64,000 nucleotides of DNA from Thiopontia sp964551545 (GCA_964551545.1 CAZKCT010000004.1:1-64000); one strand, 5' to 3'; numbered from the stretch's first letter, positions 42,504 through 51,486 are shown. Numbers and translations are program-made. Notes: generated from the sequence alone by a model not told the origin.

Positions 42504-42818
42504 ATGGCAAAGAGTGCAGTAAAGCTGAGAGCCAAGGCAAAGAAAGGCGTCATCGATATCAAATGTCTGATGAGTCATCCAATGGAGACAGGTCTGAGAA
42601 AAGACAAGAAGACTGGACAGAAGATCCCTGAGCACTTCATCCAGAGCGTTGTTGTAGAGAAGAATGGCACACCATTCATGCATGCAGACTTCAACTCAAC
42701 CATTTCCAAAAACCCATACCTGAGAGTCAAGGTTGCAGGCGACAAGGGTGACAAGATCACCGTCACCTGGACTGATAACAAGGGTGAGTCTGGTAGCGGA
42801 ACCAAGGCAGCAAAATAA
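42504..42818 (+). CDS. soxZ: SoxZ, partner of SoxY
   Basis: A 104-residue Ig-like protein without signal peptide, exported together with SoxY. The pattern IKCLMSHPMETG and a GDKITVTWTDNKG-type C-terminus are characteristic. AGAGAGGAAAAG lies upstream of the ATG. A hairpin and 65 bases separate it from soxA. Confidence 0.96.
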   Translation: MAKSAVKLRAKAKKGVIDIKCLMSHPMETGLRKDKKTGQKIPEHFIQSVVVEKNGTPFMHADFNSTISKNPYLRVKVAGDKGDKITVTWTDNKGESGSGTKAAK

Positions 42819-42834
42819 TAAGATTGCCGAATAA

Positions 42835-42855
42835 CCCCCTCCATAAAGGAGGGGG
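42835..42855 (+). promoter_or_regulatory. intercistronic hairpin between soxZ and soxA
   Basis: Eight-bp GC stem (42835-42842 with 42848-42855) and a five-base loop, followed by an A-run rather than T-run. Possibly an mRNA processing or stabilising element that sets SoxYZ above SoxA. Confidence 0.5.
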
Positions 42856-42883
42856 TGTTATAAAAAAACCAAAGGAGAATAGT

Positions 42884-43741
42884 ATGAAGCAGTTTCTGAT
42901 GGCTGTAACCGCGACTGCGCTTGCAATGGGGGGGATTGCGGGTGCACAGGCGAGCCCGGAAGAAGATCTGAAGGCTTTTCGTGCCTACTTTGTAGAGAAG
43001 TTCCCGAATACGGAATTTTCTGATTTCAGAAATGGTGTTTACTCCATTAACGAGAGTTTCCGCCAGCAGTGGGAAGCGATTGAGGAGTTCCCCCCTTATG
43101 AGCAATTTGTCGAGCAAGGTGAAGAGATATGGGGCACCCCTTTTGCGAACGGTAAAGGCTATGCGGACTGCTTTGGCGATGATGTCTCTGCCATTCGTGC
43201 CCGCTATCCACACTGGGATGCCAAAAGCGAGCAGGTGGTGACGCTGGAGGGAGACATCAACAAGTGTCGTAAGGCCAATGGCGAGAAGCCACTGAAGTGG
43301 AAGAAAGGGGCGATGGCTCACCTCTCTGCCTACATCAGCTATGAGGCCCGTGGCCAGGTGATCAACGTGGTGATTCCTGATGACCCCAAGGCCAAGGCGG
43401 CCTATGAAGATGGTAAGCGCTTCTTCTATGCCAAGCGTGGGCAGCTCAATCTTGCCTGTGCAGATTGTCATGTCTACCAGTCTGGTCAGCACATCCGTGC
43501 CGATCTGCTCTCACCAGCGGTGGGCCAGTCTACAGGATTCCCTGTATTCCGTGCCAAGTGGTCCGGTAAAGACAAGAATGGTGATGGACTCGGTACATTG
43601 CACCGCCGCTATGGTGGCTGTAACAAACAGGTTCGCGCAAAGCCATTCAAGGCGCAGAGTGAGCAGTATCGGAACCTGGAGTTCTTCCACACTTACATGA
43701 GTAATGGTCTGGAGTTCAATGGCCCATCCTATCGTAAGTGA
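42884..43741 (+). CDS. soxA: SoxA, cytochrome c subunit of SoxXA
   Basis: A 285-residue periplasmic protein with a signal peptide (to about residue 22). One CADCH haem motif is visible in the second half, so this is the monohaem type; the N-terminal domain keeps two cysteines (ADCFGDD and NKCRK) in place of a second haem. The active-site cysteine ligand lies in RYGGCNKQVRAKP. ATG 42884 follows AAAGGAG. It is the last gene of the sox run. Confidence 0.96.
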   Translation: MKQFLMAVTATALAMGGIAGAQASPEEDLKAFRAYFVEKFPNTEFSDFRNGVYSINESFRQQWEAIEEFPPYEQFVEQGEEIWGTPFANGKGYADCFGDDVSAIRARYPHWDAKSEQVVTLEGDINKCRKANGEKPLKWKKGAMAHLSAYISYEARGQVINVVIPDDPKAKAAYEDGKRFFYAKRGQLNLACADCHVYQSGQHIRADLLSPAVGQSTGFPVFRAKWSGKDKNGDGLGTLHRRYGGCNKQVRAKPFKAQSEQYRNLEFFHTYMSNGLEFNGPSYRK

Positions 43742-43760
43742 CCGATAGCAACTTCCTGAA

Positions 43761-43786
43761 AACCCGGTGACTTGCCGGGTTTTTTA
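43761..43786 (+). terminator. intrinsic terminator after soxA
   Basis: Seven-bp stem AACCCGG/CCGGGTT with a seven-base loop and a T-run, 19 bases past the stop. Confidence 0.88.
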
Positions 43787-43865
43787 TGTCTGTTACTTTT
43801 AGAGATGGCGAATAAATCGCAGTTAGCGTGAAGTGGGCATTGGCAGGAGGGAGAGGGGGGCGTTT

Positions 43866-43951
43866 GTTAAGGGTTGCCAGACATCTACCCCTAACTCCCT
43901 GCTATACCTGAAACGGATTTCTGTAAGGGCAGATGACCGGCAACCATTAAC
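43866..43951. repeat. imperfect 21-bp inverted repeat upstream of frdC
   Basis: Arms 43866-43886 and 43931-43951 match at 18 of 21 positions, with 44 bases between. It lies 50 bases before frdC in the otherwise empty 260-base interval after soxA. It may be an operator pair, a leader RNA fold or a worn mobile element. Confidence 0.6.
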
Positions 43952-44001
43952 AGTAGTGCTCACTTAAGAATTGGGGCCAAGCGCGTGATACAGTAAGAGG
44001 T

Positions 44002-44673
44002 ATGTATCGACTACTACACCTCTTTCAAACTTCGATCGGGCGTAAGCTGATGATGGCCCTGAGTGGGTTGGTTCTGCTGCTGTTCATTGTGGGTCATCTG
44101 GCGGGTAATATGACCATCTTCTTCGGTGCACCGATCCTCAACAGTTACGCCCACTGGCTACAACACAGTGTGATGTTGTGGCCCTTCCGCTTGGTGATGT
44201 TGTCCCTGTTGGGGTTGCATATTGTGATGGGGATGGAGTTGGCACGTGAGAACCGACAGTCAGCTACCGCAGGCAGTCACTATCCTGGCTGGTTTACCCG
44301 CCATATTCGTAACCACCATATGGTCTGGAGTGGTGTCGCAGTACTGCTCTTTATTCTGTTTCATGTCGGGCATCTGACATTGGGGGTCGGAGCCGATGCC
44401 AGCTTCAGAGCGCTCGACAGCAACCAGATGGTTGATGTCTACCGGCGGGTGGTGGAGGGGTTTCGAAACCCCTGGATCTCGGGCTTCTATGTCGTCTCCA
44501 TGTTGTTGATCTGGACCCATTTGTTGCATGTGATTCGCGGCCTGTTTCAGACTCTGGGCTTCTATCATGAAAACTATCTTCCGCTACTGGAGCGTGTTGC
44601 ACAATTGTTGAGTGTGTTGATCGTGTGTGGGTTTCTCTCTATTCCGTTTTCCGTATGGCTGGGAGTGGTCTGA
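44002..44673 (+). CDS. frdC: fumarate reductase/succinate dehydrogenase cytochrome b subunit
   Basis: A 223-residue membrane protein with five predicted helices, of the dihaem type found in Wolinella FrdC and Bacillus SdhC. Candidate haem ligands in helices are H32, H73, H121 and H173. It anchors FrdAB and exchanges electrons with quinone; two haems allow transfer across the membrane. Its stop overlaps the frdA start by one base. Confidence 0.9.
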   Translation: MYRLLHLFQTSIGRKLMMALSGLVLLLFIVGHLAGNMTIFFGAPILNSYAHWLQHSVMLWPFRLVMLSLLGLHIVMGMELARENRQSATAGSHYPGWFTRHIRNHHMVWSGVAVLLFILFHVGHLTLGVGADASFRALDSNQMVDVYRRVVEGFRNPWISGFYVVSMLLIWTHLLHVIRGLFQTLGFYHENYLPLLERVAQLLSVLIVCGFLSIPFSVWLGVV

Positions 44674-46577
44674 TGTTGGATGCCAGAATTCCAGGGGGAC
44701 CACTGGAGCAGAAGTGGGAGCGTTGCCTTGATGGGCTCAAACTGATTAGTCCCAATAATAAACGTAAGTACAAGGTGTTGGTGGTGGGCACCGGGCTGGC
44801 GGGATCCTCGGCAGCAGCAACCATGGCGGAGCTGGGATATCAGGTGGAGAGTTTCACCTTTCATGATTCCCCCCGTCGTGCTCACTCAGTGGCAGCACAA
44901 GGGGGGATCAATGCGGCCAAGAATTACCGGGGGGATGGCGATAGCATTCACCGCCTCTTCTACGACACCATCAAGGGGGGAGACTTCCGCTCCCGTGAGG
45001 CCAACGTCTACCGTTTGGCACAGATTAGCAACAACATCATCGATCAGTGCGTGGCGCAGGGAGTGCCGTTTGCACGAGAGTATGGGGGATTGCTGGATAA
45101 TCGCTCTTTTGGTGGAGCACTGGTCTCTCGCACCTTCTATGCGCGCGGACAGACCGGTCAACAGCTGCTGCTGGGGGCCTATGGAGCACTCAATCGACAG
45201 ATCCATAGCGGACAGATCAAACTCCATACTCGCACCGAGATGGTTGATCTGCTGGTAGAGGATGGGGTGGCACGTGGCATCATTACCCGGGATCTGGTGA
45301 ATGGAACCATTCAGGCCCACTGGGGGGATGCGGTGGTGCTGGCAACCGGAGGCTATAGCAACGCCTTCTATCTTTCCACCAATGCGGCCACCTGTAATGT
45401 CACCGCGAGCTACCGGGCCTACAAGCGAGGGGCTCTGTTTGCCAATCCCGGCTTTACTCAGATCCATCCTACCTGTATCCCGATGAGCCATGAGGGGCAA
45501 TCCAAGCTGACACTGATGTCAGAGTCGCTACGCAACCATGGACGAATCTGGGTACCCAAACAGGCCAACGATCAGCGACCACCACAGCAGATTCCAGAGG
45601 CGGAGCGGGACTACTTTCTGGAGCGCAAGTATCCTGCCTATGGCAATCTCTCGCCCCGTGATATCTCCTCCAGAGCGGTCAAGGAGGTGTGTGATGAGGG
45701 GCGTGGTGTCGGTGAGATGGGGCGCAGTGTCTATCTTGATTTCGGCGAGGCGATTGAGCGGCTTGGCATGGAGAAGATTCAGGAGCACTACGGCAACCTG
45801 TTTGAGATGTATCACCATATCACTGACGAGAATCCCTACCAGAGTCCGATGCGTATCTATCCCGCAGCCCACTATACGATGGGTGGTCTCTGGGTCGACT
45901 ACCATCTGATGAGCAATCTGCCGGGGTTGTTTGTGATCGGCGAGGCCAACTTCTCCGACCATGGTGCCAACCGTCTCGGCGCCAGTGCGTTGATGCAGGG
46001 ATTAGCCGATGGGTACTTTATCCTGCCGCAGACAATGGCGGGCTATCTGGCCGATCGTCCCCCTATTGCAGGGCAGGAGCCGACCACTGCAGCGGATGCT
46101 GTGGCGCAGAACCAACAACAGACCGAAGTACTGCTTTCACTCAATGGAGATCGTTCCATCCGTTCACTGCATAGAGAGCTGGGGGAGATCCTCTGGAACG
46201 GGTGCGGTATGTCGAGAACAGCAGAAGGCCTTCGTGATGCAATGACCCGGCTGGAGGCGCTGCAGCAGACTTTCTGGCAGAAAGGTTATGTGGGCGGTCG
46301 TGGTGAGGTTCTCAATCAAGAGCTGGAACAGGCGGGGCGTGTGGCTGACTTTATCGAGTTTGGCACGCTGATGTGCCAGGATGCACTGCAACGCGAGGAA
46401 TCGTGTGGTGCTCACTTCCGTGAAGAGTATCAGCAGGGTGGAGAGGCGGCGCGCAATGATGTCGAGTTCTCCCATGTCACGGCATGGGAGTATCAAGGAG
46501 AAGAGGGACTGCCGGCAGAGCATCGTGAACCCCTGCAGTTTGAGTCGATCCATGTTGGGCGGAGGAACTACCAATGA
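44673..46577 (+). CDS. frdA: quinol:fumarate reductase / succinate dehydrogenase flavoprotein subunit
   Basis: A 634-residue flavoprotein of the Wolinella/Bacillus family. The FAD-binding start VLVVGTGLAGSSAAA lies near residue 35, and H71 (RRAHSVAAQGG) is the covalent flavin ligand. Catalytic-site motifs FTQIHPT, PRDISSRAVKEV and HYTMGGLWVDY are present. I chose ATG 44673, coupled to the frdC stop; the longest frame begins inside frdC. The direction in vivo, fumarate reduction or succinate oxidation, is not decided by sequence. Confidence 0.95.
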   Translation: MLDARIPGGPLEQKWERCLDGLKLISPNNKRKYKVLVVGTGLAGSSAAATMAELGYQVESFTFHDSPRRAHSVAAQGGINAAKNYRGDGDSIHRLFYDTIKGGDFRSREANVYRLAQISNNIIDQCVAQGVPFAREYGGLLDNRSFGGALVSRTFYARGQTGQQLLLGAYGALNRQIHSGQIKLHTRTEMVDLLVEDGVARGIITRDLVNGTIQAHWGDAVVLATGGYSNAFYLSTNAATCNVTASYRAYKRGALFANPGFTQIHPTCIPMSHEGQSKLTLMSESLRNHGRIWVPKQANDQRPPQQIPEAERDYFLERKYPAYGNLSPRDISSRAVKEVCDEGRGVGEMGRSVYLDFGEAIERLGMEKIQEHYGNLFEMYHHITDENPYQSPMRIYPAAHYTMGGLWVDYHLMSNLPGLFVIGEANFSDHGANRLGASALMQGLADGYFILPQTMAGYLADRPPIAGQEPTTAADAVAQNQQQTEVLLSLNGDRSIRSLHRELGEILWNGCGMSRTAEGLRDAMTRLEALQQTFWQKGYVGGRGEVLNQELEQAGRVADFIEFGTLMCQDALQREESCGAHFREEYQQGGEAARNDVEFSHVTAWEYQGEEGLPAEHREPLQFESIHVGRRNYQ

Positions 46578-47359
46578 GGTTTCATCTGAAAATCTGGCGG
46601 CAGTTGGATCGTAACAGTAAGGGACAGTTTGAGGATTTCTGGATTGATGGAATCGGTCCTGACCTCTCATTTTTGGAGTTGATGGATTGCCTCAATGAGG
46701 ATTTGATACGTAAGAAAGCACGTCCAGTTGCTTTTGAGCATGATTGCCGTGAGGGGATCTGCGGGGCCTGTTCGCTGATCATCAATGGCGTGCCGCATGG
46801 CCCAGTGGGAGCAACCACCACCTGCCAGCTCTATATGCGCCACTTTGAGGAGGATGCAGAAATTACCGTAGAGCCGTGGCGAGCTGGGCCATTTAAGGTG
46901 ATCCAGGATCTTGTGGTCGACCGTTCGCCGTTTGAACGTATCCTGCAGGCGGGAGGCTATGTCTCGGTGCATACCGGGGAGGCGCCTGATGCCAATGCAT
47001 TGCTGGTATCGAAAGAGGTGGCAGATCGTGCTTTTGAGGCGGCCAACTGTATTGGCTGTGGCGCTTGTGTCGCCGCCTGTCCCAATGCCTCGGCAATGCT
47101 CTTTGTCGCCGCCAAGGTGACTCACTTGGCGTTGCTGCCGCAAGGGCAGCCGGAGCGGGAACATCGGGTGCTCAAGATGGTTAAGGCGATGGATGCCGAG
47201 GGATTCGGGAACTGCAGTAACCACTATCAGTGTGCTGATGCCTGCCCTAAGCAAATCCCAGTCTCGCTGATTGCGCGGCTTAACCGGGAGTTCCTGCAAT
47301 CTGCACTGTTGGGGAGAGAATTCGGTGAGGAGGATCACCACTGTTGCCATCAGGAGTAA
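46574..47359 (+). CDS. frdB: fumarate reductase/succinate dehydrogenase iron-sulfur subunit
   Basis: A 261-residue protein with an N-terminal [2Fe-2S] domain (CREGICGACS and a later TTC) and the C-terminal cluster motifs CIGCGACVAACP and CSNHYQCADACP, as in three-cluster FrdB/SdhB. It overlaps frdA by four bases. After it come 250 bases to fccB that hold a terminator and no supported gene. Confidence 0.95.
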   Translation: MRFHLKIWRQLDRNSKGQFEDFWIDGIGPDLSFLELMDCLNEDLIRKKARPVAFEHDCREGICGACSLIINGVPHGPVGATTTCQLYMRHFEEDAEITVEPWRAGPFKVIQDLVVDRSPFERILQAGGYVSVHTGEAPDANALLVSKEVADRAFEAANCIGCGACVAACPNASAMLFVAAKVTHLALLPQGQPEREHRVLKMVKAMDAEGFGNCSNHYQCADACPKQIPVSLIARLNREFLQSALLGREFGEEDHHCCHQE

Positions 47360-47555
47360 AGATGAAGACGGTCTCCTCATCTTTGCTGATTGTTCATCCG
47401 TTAATAAAACAATGACTGAAAAAGGAAGGGTATGAGCAACAGAAGCTTCATGCCAATCTGTCACGGCTGATTGTGAAAGAGTGGCTCAGTCATCCAATGC
47501 TCCGCGTTGCAGTGGGGAGTGGAAAGATTTGGCACAACACTCTACTGCAGCAAGC

Positions 47556-47590
47556 ATAAAAAACCCCGGATCAGATCCGGGGTTTTTTTG
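47556..47590. terminator. bidirectional terminator between frdB and fccB
   Basis: Perfect 8-bp stem (47564-47571 with 47575-47582), flanked by an A-run on the left and a T-run on the right, between convergent genes. Confidence 0.88.
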
Positions 47591-47609
47591 TTACTCATGA
47601 AAGAGTTGG

Positions 47610-48938
47610 TTACAGCTTTTTGCCGTCGTTGAAAGCATCAGTAGAGATGTTCTCATACCAGCTCAGTGCATAGGCAACCTCACGCTCACGGAACTTCGCG
47701 TTGCGCTTGTCACCACTTGGAGTAAGACCACCAGAGACCTTCATCACCTTGGACTTGTCCGCTGCCAGCTGGTAAACCGCTGCAACAGAGAACGCGTCAT
47801 TTGGTGCCACAACACTGTAGCAGGTGTTGGTGTAGGCAGGGATTGGTGCGCTGTTGCCATTCAGGGCAGCAACGACTGAAGCAGCACAGACTTTCGCCTC
47901 TGAAGCTGCAGCGTAGCCGGACTTCGGCAGACCCTTGGCAGCACTGGAATCACCAATGACGTGGATATTTGCACGCTTCTTGGATTCGAAAGTCTGCAGA
48001 TCAACTGGACACCAGTCACCATCCGTCAGGCCAGCAGCATGTGCAATGTTTCCTGCCTTCATGTCAGGGATAACGTTCAGTACGTCACCCTTGAACTCCT
48101 CGATGGAGCAGACAGCAGTGTTGCTGTCTGCCTCAACGGCCTCAATGGCACCGCCAGCAGCACCCTTGACCCACTGGATCATGGAGCCTTCACCGCCGTC
48201 CTTTGCAGGATCGAAGCCGTAGTGGATCTTCCAAGCCTCACGGAACAGGCCGAACTTGGAGAACTTGTCCTTTGGATCAAGAACAATGATCTTGGATTTT
48301 GGCTTGTTGGCTTTGAGGTAGGAAGCGATCTGGCTAACACGCTCGTATGGTCCAGGAGGGCAGCGGAATGGGTTGCGTGGCGCAGCGATGACGACTGTAC
48401 CGCCATCCTTCATTGCCTTCAGCTGTTTACCCAGCAGATTCATCTGGTGACCAGATTTGTATGCGTGAGTGACAGAGTTGTTTGCAACCTCTTCACTGTG
48501 ACCTTCAACGAATTTGAAGTCGACACCTGGAGAGACAACGCAACGGTCGAAGCCGTAGCTGCCGCCGCCCGCAGTCTTCACGCTGTTGTCACCAATCTCA
48601 GTCACTGCATCGTGAACGATATTGATGCCCATGGCCTGCAGACCCTCATAGGTGTGGGCCAGCTGATCCATAGTAACCATGCCAGAGAGGGTGAGGTTAC
48701 TGGTGAAGCCAGTGTAGTAAGTCTTGTTTGGCTCGATGATGGTGACATCAATGGAGGCATCGCCACGCTTGATGTACTTGGCGGCAGTTGCGCCACCCAG
48801 ACCACCACCAACGACAACAACACGTCCCTTGGAGCCCGCGAAAGAGCTGCTGGCAAAACCCATGCCTGCTGCAACAGAGGCGGCACCCAGTGCGCCACCG
48901 GATACCTTCATAAAGTCTCTACGATTGAACTTGCTCAT
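47610..48938 (-). CDS. fccB: flavocytochrome c sulfide dehydrogenase, flavoprotein subunit
   Basis: A 442-residue periplasmic FAD protein that oxidises sulfide to sulfur and passes electrons to FccA. A Tat signal is visible (NRRDFMKVSGGALG, residues 5-18), followed by the FAD motif VVVGGGLGGATAAKY. Redox-active cysteines of the family fit the CVVSPGVDF and CYSVVAP segments. It lies 15 bases downstream of fccA. Confidence 0.95.
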   Translation of the reverse strand: MSKFNRRDFMKVSGGALGAASVAAGMGFASSSFAGSKGRVVVVGGGLGGATAAKYIKRGDASIDVTIIEPNKTYYTGFTSNLTLSGMVTMDQLAHTYEGLQAMGINIVHDAVTEIGDNSVKTAGGGSYGFDRCVVSPGVDFKFVEGHSEEVANNSVTHAYKSGHQMNLLGKQLKAMKDGGTVVIAAPRNPFRCPPGPYERVSQIASYLKANKPKSKIIVLDPKDKFSKFGLFREAWKIHYGFDPAKDGGEGSMIQWVKGAAGGAIEAVEADSNTAVCSIEEFKGDVLNVIPDMKAGNIAHAAGLTDGDWCPVDLQTFESKKRANIHVIGDSSAAKGLPKSGYAAASEAKVCAASVVAALNGNSAPIPAYTNTCYSVVAPNDAFSVAAVYQLAADKSKVMKVSGGLTPSGDKRNAKFREREVAYALSWYENISTDAFNDGKKL

Positions 48939-48953
48939 TCTATTAGCTCCTCC

Positions 48954-49550
48954 TTAGCGCTGGCTGGCGTAGTAGTTGATGAGAGCTTCCTCACCCGCTG
49001 CGCCTGCCTTCTTGTTCAGTTTCTTCAGCTTCTTCTTCATCTTCTTCGGTACAGCACGGTCTCCACTGTGGAAGTCATCCATTGCGTAACGGAGGTAAGG
49101 AGCAAGCTGTCCGGAGAGCTGACCTGAATCATCGTCTGCAAGGGTGCCGCCTTCGCTGTGGCACTTCTCACAGTACTTATCATGCAGCTTCTGGCCCTTG
49201 GCAACCTGTGCCTCGTCGAAGCTTTGCTCTGACATGTGAACCTGCTGAGCTGCGAAATGAGATGCCATTGCGGCAACCTCATCGTCACTGTAGCCCTTGG
49301 CGATACGAGTCATGATAGTGCTCTTGGTGTCGCCAGATTTGTAGGCAGCCATCATGTCGGTGATGTAAGTCTGAGACATACCGGCAAGTGACGGAATTGC
49401 AGGACCGCTACTGGCACCATCGGTACCGTGGCAACCTGCGCAAGTGTTGGCCAGCATAGTAGCACTGGCACCAGTCATGTTCCCTGCAAGTGCAGAAAAA
49501 CTAAGCGCACATCCACCGATCACGGCCATTGCGAGTTTCGTTGGTTTCAT
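48954..49550 (-). CDS. fccA: flavocytochrome c sulfide dehydrogenase, dihaem cytochrome subunit
   Basis: A 198-residue periplasmic cytochrome with a signal peptide and two haem sites, CAGCH and CEKCH, with distal methionines expected in each half (such as IMTRIAKG). The C-terminus carries a lysine-rich stretch. TAGGAGGAG is placed five to six bases before ATG. Transcription should start upstream in 49551-49820, where an 18-bp palindrome is found. Confidence 0.94.
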   Translation of the reverse strand: MKPTKLAMAVIGGCALSFSALAGNMTGASATMLANTCAGCHGTDGASSGPAIPSLAGMSQTYITDMMAAYKSGDTKSTIMTRIAKGYSDDEVAAMASHFAAQQVHMSEQSFDEAQVAKGQKLHDKYCEKCHSEGGTLADDDSGQLSGQLAPYLRYAMDDFHSGDRAVPKKMKKKLKKLNKKAGAAGEEALINYYASQR

Positions 49551-49585
49551 ATCTCCTCCTAAGAATCTAGAGATGTTTTTTTTCG

Positions 49586-49603
49586 AAAATTAATATTAAT
49601 TTT
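49586..49603. promoter_or_regulatory. 18-bp perfect palindrome upstream of fccA
   Basis: A fully AT palindrome (AAAATTAATATTAATTTT) lies 36-53 bases before the fccA start. Its place fits an operator for a dimeric regulator, for example an ArsR-type sulfide sensor; an AT-rich promoter UP-type region is the alternative. Confidence 0.45.
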
Positions 49604-49773
49604 GCTCTTTGTTATGGCGTTCAGCACTAGGCAGAAAACCATACACAGAACAGGTCGATCATATCTTGCTTATAACTTTTCATGCAAGGAAAATATCAAT
49701 AAAGCCAGGGTTTTTTGAAGGCGTGTGTTTGCGATGATCAGGCGAGTGTCTGGCGGGCGCAATAAAGGGGGCT

Positions 49774-49796
49774 CCACCCTTAAAAGCCAAGGGTGG
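49774..49796 (-). terminator. hairpin after the ankyrin-repeat gene
   Basis: Eight-bp stem (49774-49781 with 49789-49796) and a seven-base loop, 25 bases past the stop on the minus strand. The following run is only weakly T-rich, so strength is uncertain. Confidence 0.5.
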
Positions 49797-49820
49797 GGGA
49801 GGAGGTTTGGGGGAGGTGGC

Positions 49821-50759
49821 TTACTGCCGGATGAGTGTTTTTAGATGTTTAGCCAGTTTGTGATGGCGGTTCATCTCTGCGATCAGTGCTAGATCGAGCC
49901 CCTCTTGGTCACGGACCTGGATGCTGGCACCACGTTCGATGAAGAGCTGTACCAGAGCACTGTTGCCTCGGCTGACAGCTTCCATCAATGGTGTCCAGCC
50001 ATCTCGGTCTTGTGCATCCAGTGTGGCGCCATGACCGAGTAGCAGAGAGGCCGCCTTCGTTCCTTTTCTGGATACGGCATAGTGAAGGGCGGTTGCCCCA
50101 TGATCATCTTTGACTTCAGTGGCTGCGCCACGTTGAAGCAGGGCAGTGAGGATTTCCAGGTTATTGTTGCCGGCTGCAATCATCATTGCCGTGCGTCCAT
50201 TTTTGTCACGAATGTCGAGACCAGCATCGGCCAGCAACAGCATGTGAGCGACATTGATATTGTTGTGTTTGGTGGCAATCATCAATGCGGTCTGTCCGTG
50301 GCGGTCTGCGGTGTTGATGTTACTGTTGTAGGCCATCAGGATGGAGATGACATCGGCCTCACCGCTACGAATTGCGATCATTAGGGCATCGAGTCCATTG
50401 CGGCTTTTGGTGTGTGGGTCGGCTCCTGCCTTCAGTAGCAGAGAGACTAAGGCAATGCTTCCTTCGTCAGCTGCAGCGGAGAGGGCAGTGTAGCCACCAT
50501 CGGTCTGTTGGTTGATGCTGGCCCCATGGTCAATCAGCAGCTGAGCAATCTCCTGGTACCCATCTTCTGCGGCATAGATCAGTGGTGTGTGCCCCAATTT
50601 TCCTTGAGTGTTGGGGTTGGCACCCTGTAGCAGGAGCTGTTCACTCTGCTGCAGGTCTCCGTTGAGGACTGCTTTTCGTAGTGCCTCATCCTGTGCTGGG
50701 TCAGCAATTACAGTGCTAGAAGAGAGAAGGGCAAGTAGCGCAATGGCTGTCTTTTTCAT
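49821..50759 (-). CDS. exported ankyrin-repeat protein
   Basis: A 312-residue protein with a signal peptide (MKKTAIALLALLSSS, cleavage near VIADP) followed by about eight ankyrin repeats (GHTPLIYAAEDGYQEIAQLL, GQTALMIATKHNN, GWTPLMEAVSRGN). Such proteins bind other proteins; here the periplasm or outside is the likely location. ATG 50759 has GGAG well placed; the longer frame to 50900 overlaps the cytochrome gene. It is 28 bases downstream of the tetrahaem cytochrome, so the two are probably co-expressed. A host-directed role is possible only if the organism is a symbiont. Confidence 0.9.
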   Translation of the reverse strand: MKKTAIALLALLSSSTVIADPAQDEALRKAVLNGDLQQSEQLLLQGANPNTQGKLGHTPLIYAAEDGYQEIAQLLIDHGASINQQTDGGYTALSAAADEGSIALVSLLLKAGADPHTKSRNGLDALMIAIRSGEADVISILMAYNSNINTADRHGQTALMIATKHNNINVAHMLLLADAGLDIRDKNGRTAMMIAAGNNNLEILTALLQRGAATEVKDDHGATALHYAVSRKGTKAASLLLGHGATLDAQDRDGWTPLMEAVSRGNSALVQLFIERGASIQVRDQEGLDLALIAEMNRHHKLAKHLKTLIRQ

Positions 50760-50787
50760 GTCGTTGCTCCGTTGTCTAGCCATGTGA

Positions 50788-51486
50788 TCAGGATGCCTCA
50801 GGCTCGTCTTCTTCATCCTCATCCGGCTCATCCGGTTCGGTATGAGCGATGCCCTTGTGACAGTCGATACAAGTCTGTCCCTTCTCTGTGGCGCGTCCAT
50901 GTTTCTTTCGAGCGCTACGGTCCTGTTCGTCCAGATTCATGTTGTCGAAGTCGTGGCAGTTGCGGCACTCGCGAGAGTCTGTCGCCTTCATCTTGTCCCA
51001 GACCCGGTTGGCCATGTTCCAGCGGTAGGCCTCAAACTTTTTCAGTGCTGCCTCGCGACGTTCCTCAGCCTCTTCGCTCATCTCATCCGAGAATGGCTCG
51101 CCATAGTTGGGGACGCAGAGATTGGAGCCAGCCTCGACAGGAACAAAGAGCTCTGGACAGTTGCCGCTCTCGTCAGTGGCAACTAGCTGGGATTCATCGG
51201 GTTCAATAGTGCCAAGTACCCAATGGTAGACATCCTTGGCTGCGATGATCTTGGCTGCAATTTTGGGGAAGAATTGAGTTGGCACATGGCAGTCAGAGCA
51301 GGTGGCCTGAACACCGGACTGATTCTTGTAGTGGACCGTGTGGCGATACTCTTCCAGATTGACCTTCATGGAGTGACAGGAGGTACAGAACTCCATTTCA
51401 TTGGTCGCTGAAAAGAAGACATTGGCTGCGCCAAGGGCAGCCATGCCGGCGAAGAAGATGATGGCTGGGATCAATAGTTTTTTCAT
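50788..51486 (-). CDS. NapC/NirT-like membrane-anchored tetrahaem cytochrome c
   Basis: A 232-residue protein with an N-terminal anchor helix (about residues 5-24) and four haem sites at residues 34-38, 63-67, 174-178 and 206-210. The family takes electrons from quinol to periplasmic partners, or the reverse. Between haems 2 and 3 lies an insertion of about 55 residues with two extra cysteines (C110, C124), and the C-terminus is a strongly acidic tail. Both are unlike standard NapC. It lies 54 bases after the dihaem cytochrome gene. Confidence 0.9.
   Translation of the reverse strand: MKKLLIPAIIFFAGMAALGAANVFFSATNEMEFCTSCHSMKVNLEEYRHTVHYKNQSGVQATCSDCHVPTQFFPKIAAKIIAAKDVYHWVLGTIEPDESQLVATDESGNCPELFVPVEAGSNLCVPNYGEPFSDEMSEEAEERREAALKKFEAYRWNMANRVWDKMKATDSRECRNCHDFDNMNLDEQDRSARKKHGRATEKGQTCIDCHKGIAHTEPDEPDEDEEDEPEAS

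Noticed and set aside
47430..47555. Open stretch between frdB and fccB
   Set aside because: The only sizeable frame (about 48 codons) has no start codon in a sensible place and matches nothing I recognise; treated as non-coding.
47961..49127. 388-codon plus-strand frame over fccB and fccA
   Set aside because: Covers two convincing minus-strand genes with signal peptides and cofactor motifs; no domain of its own.
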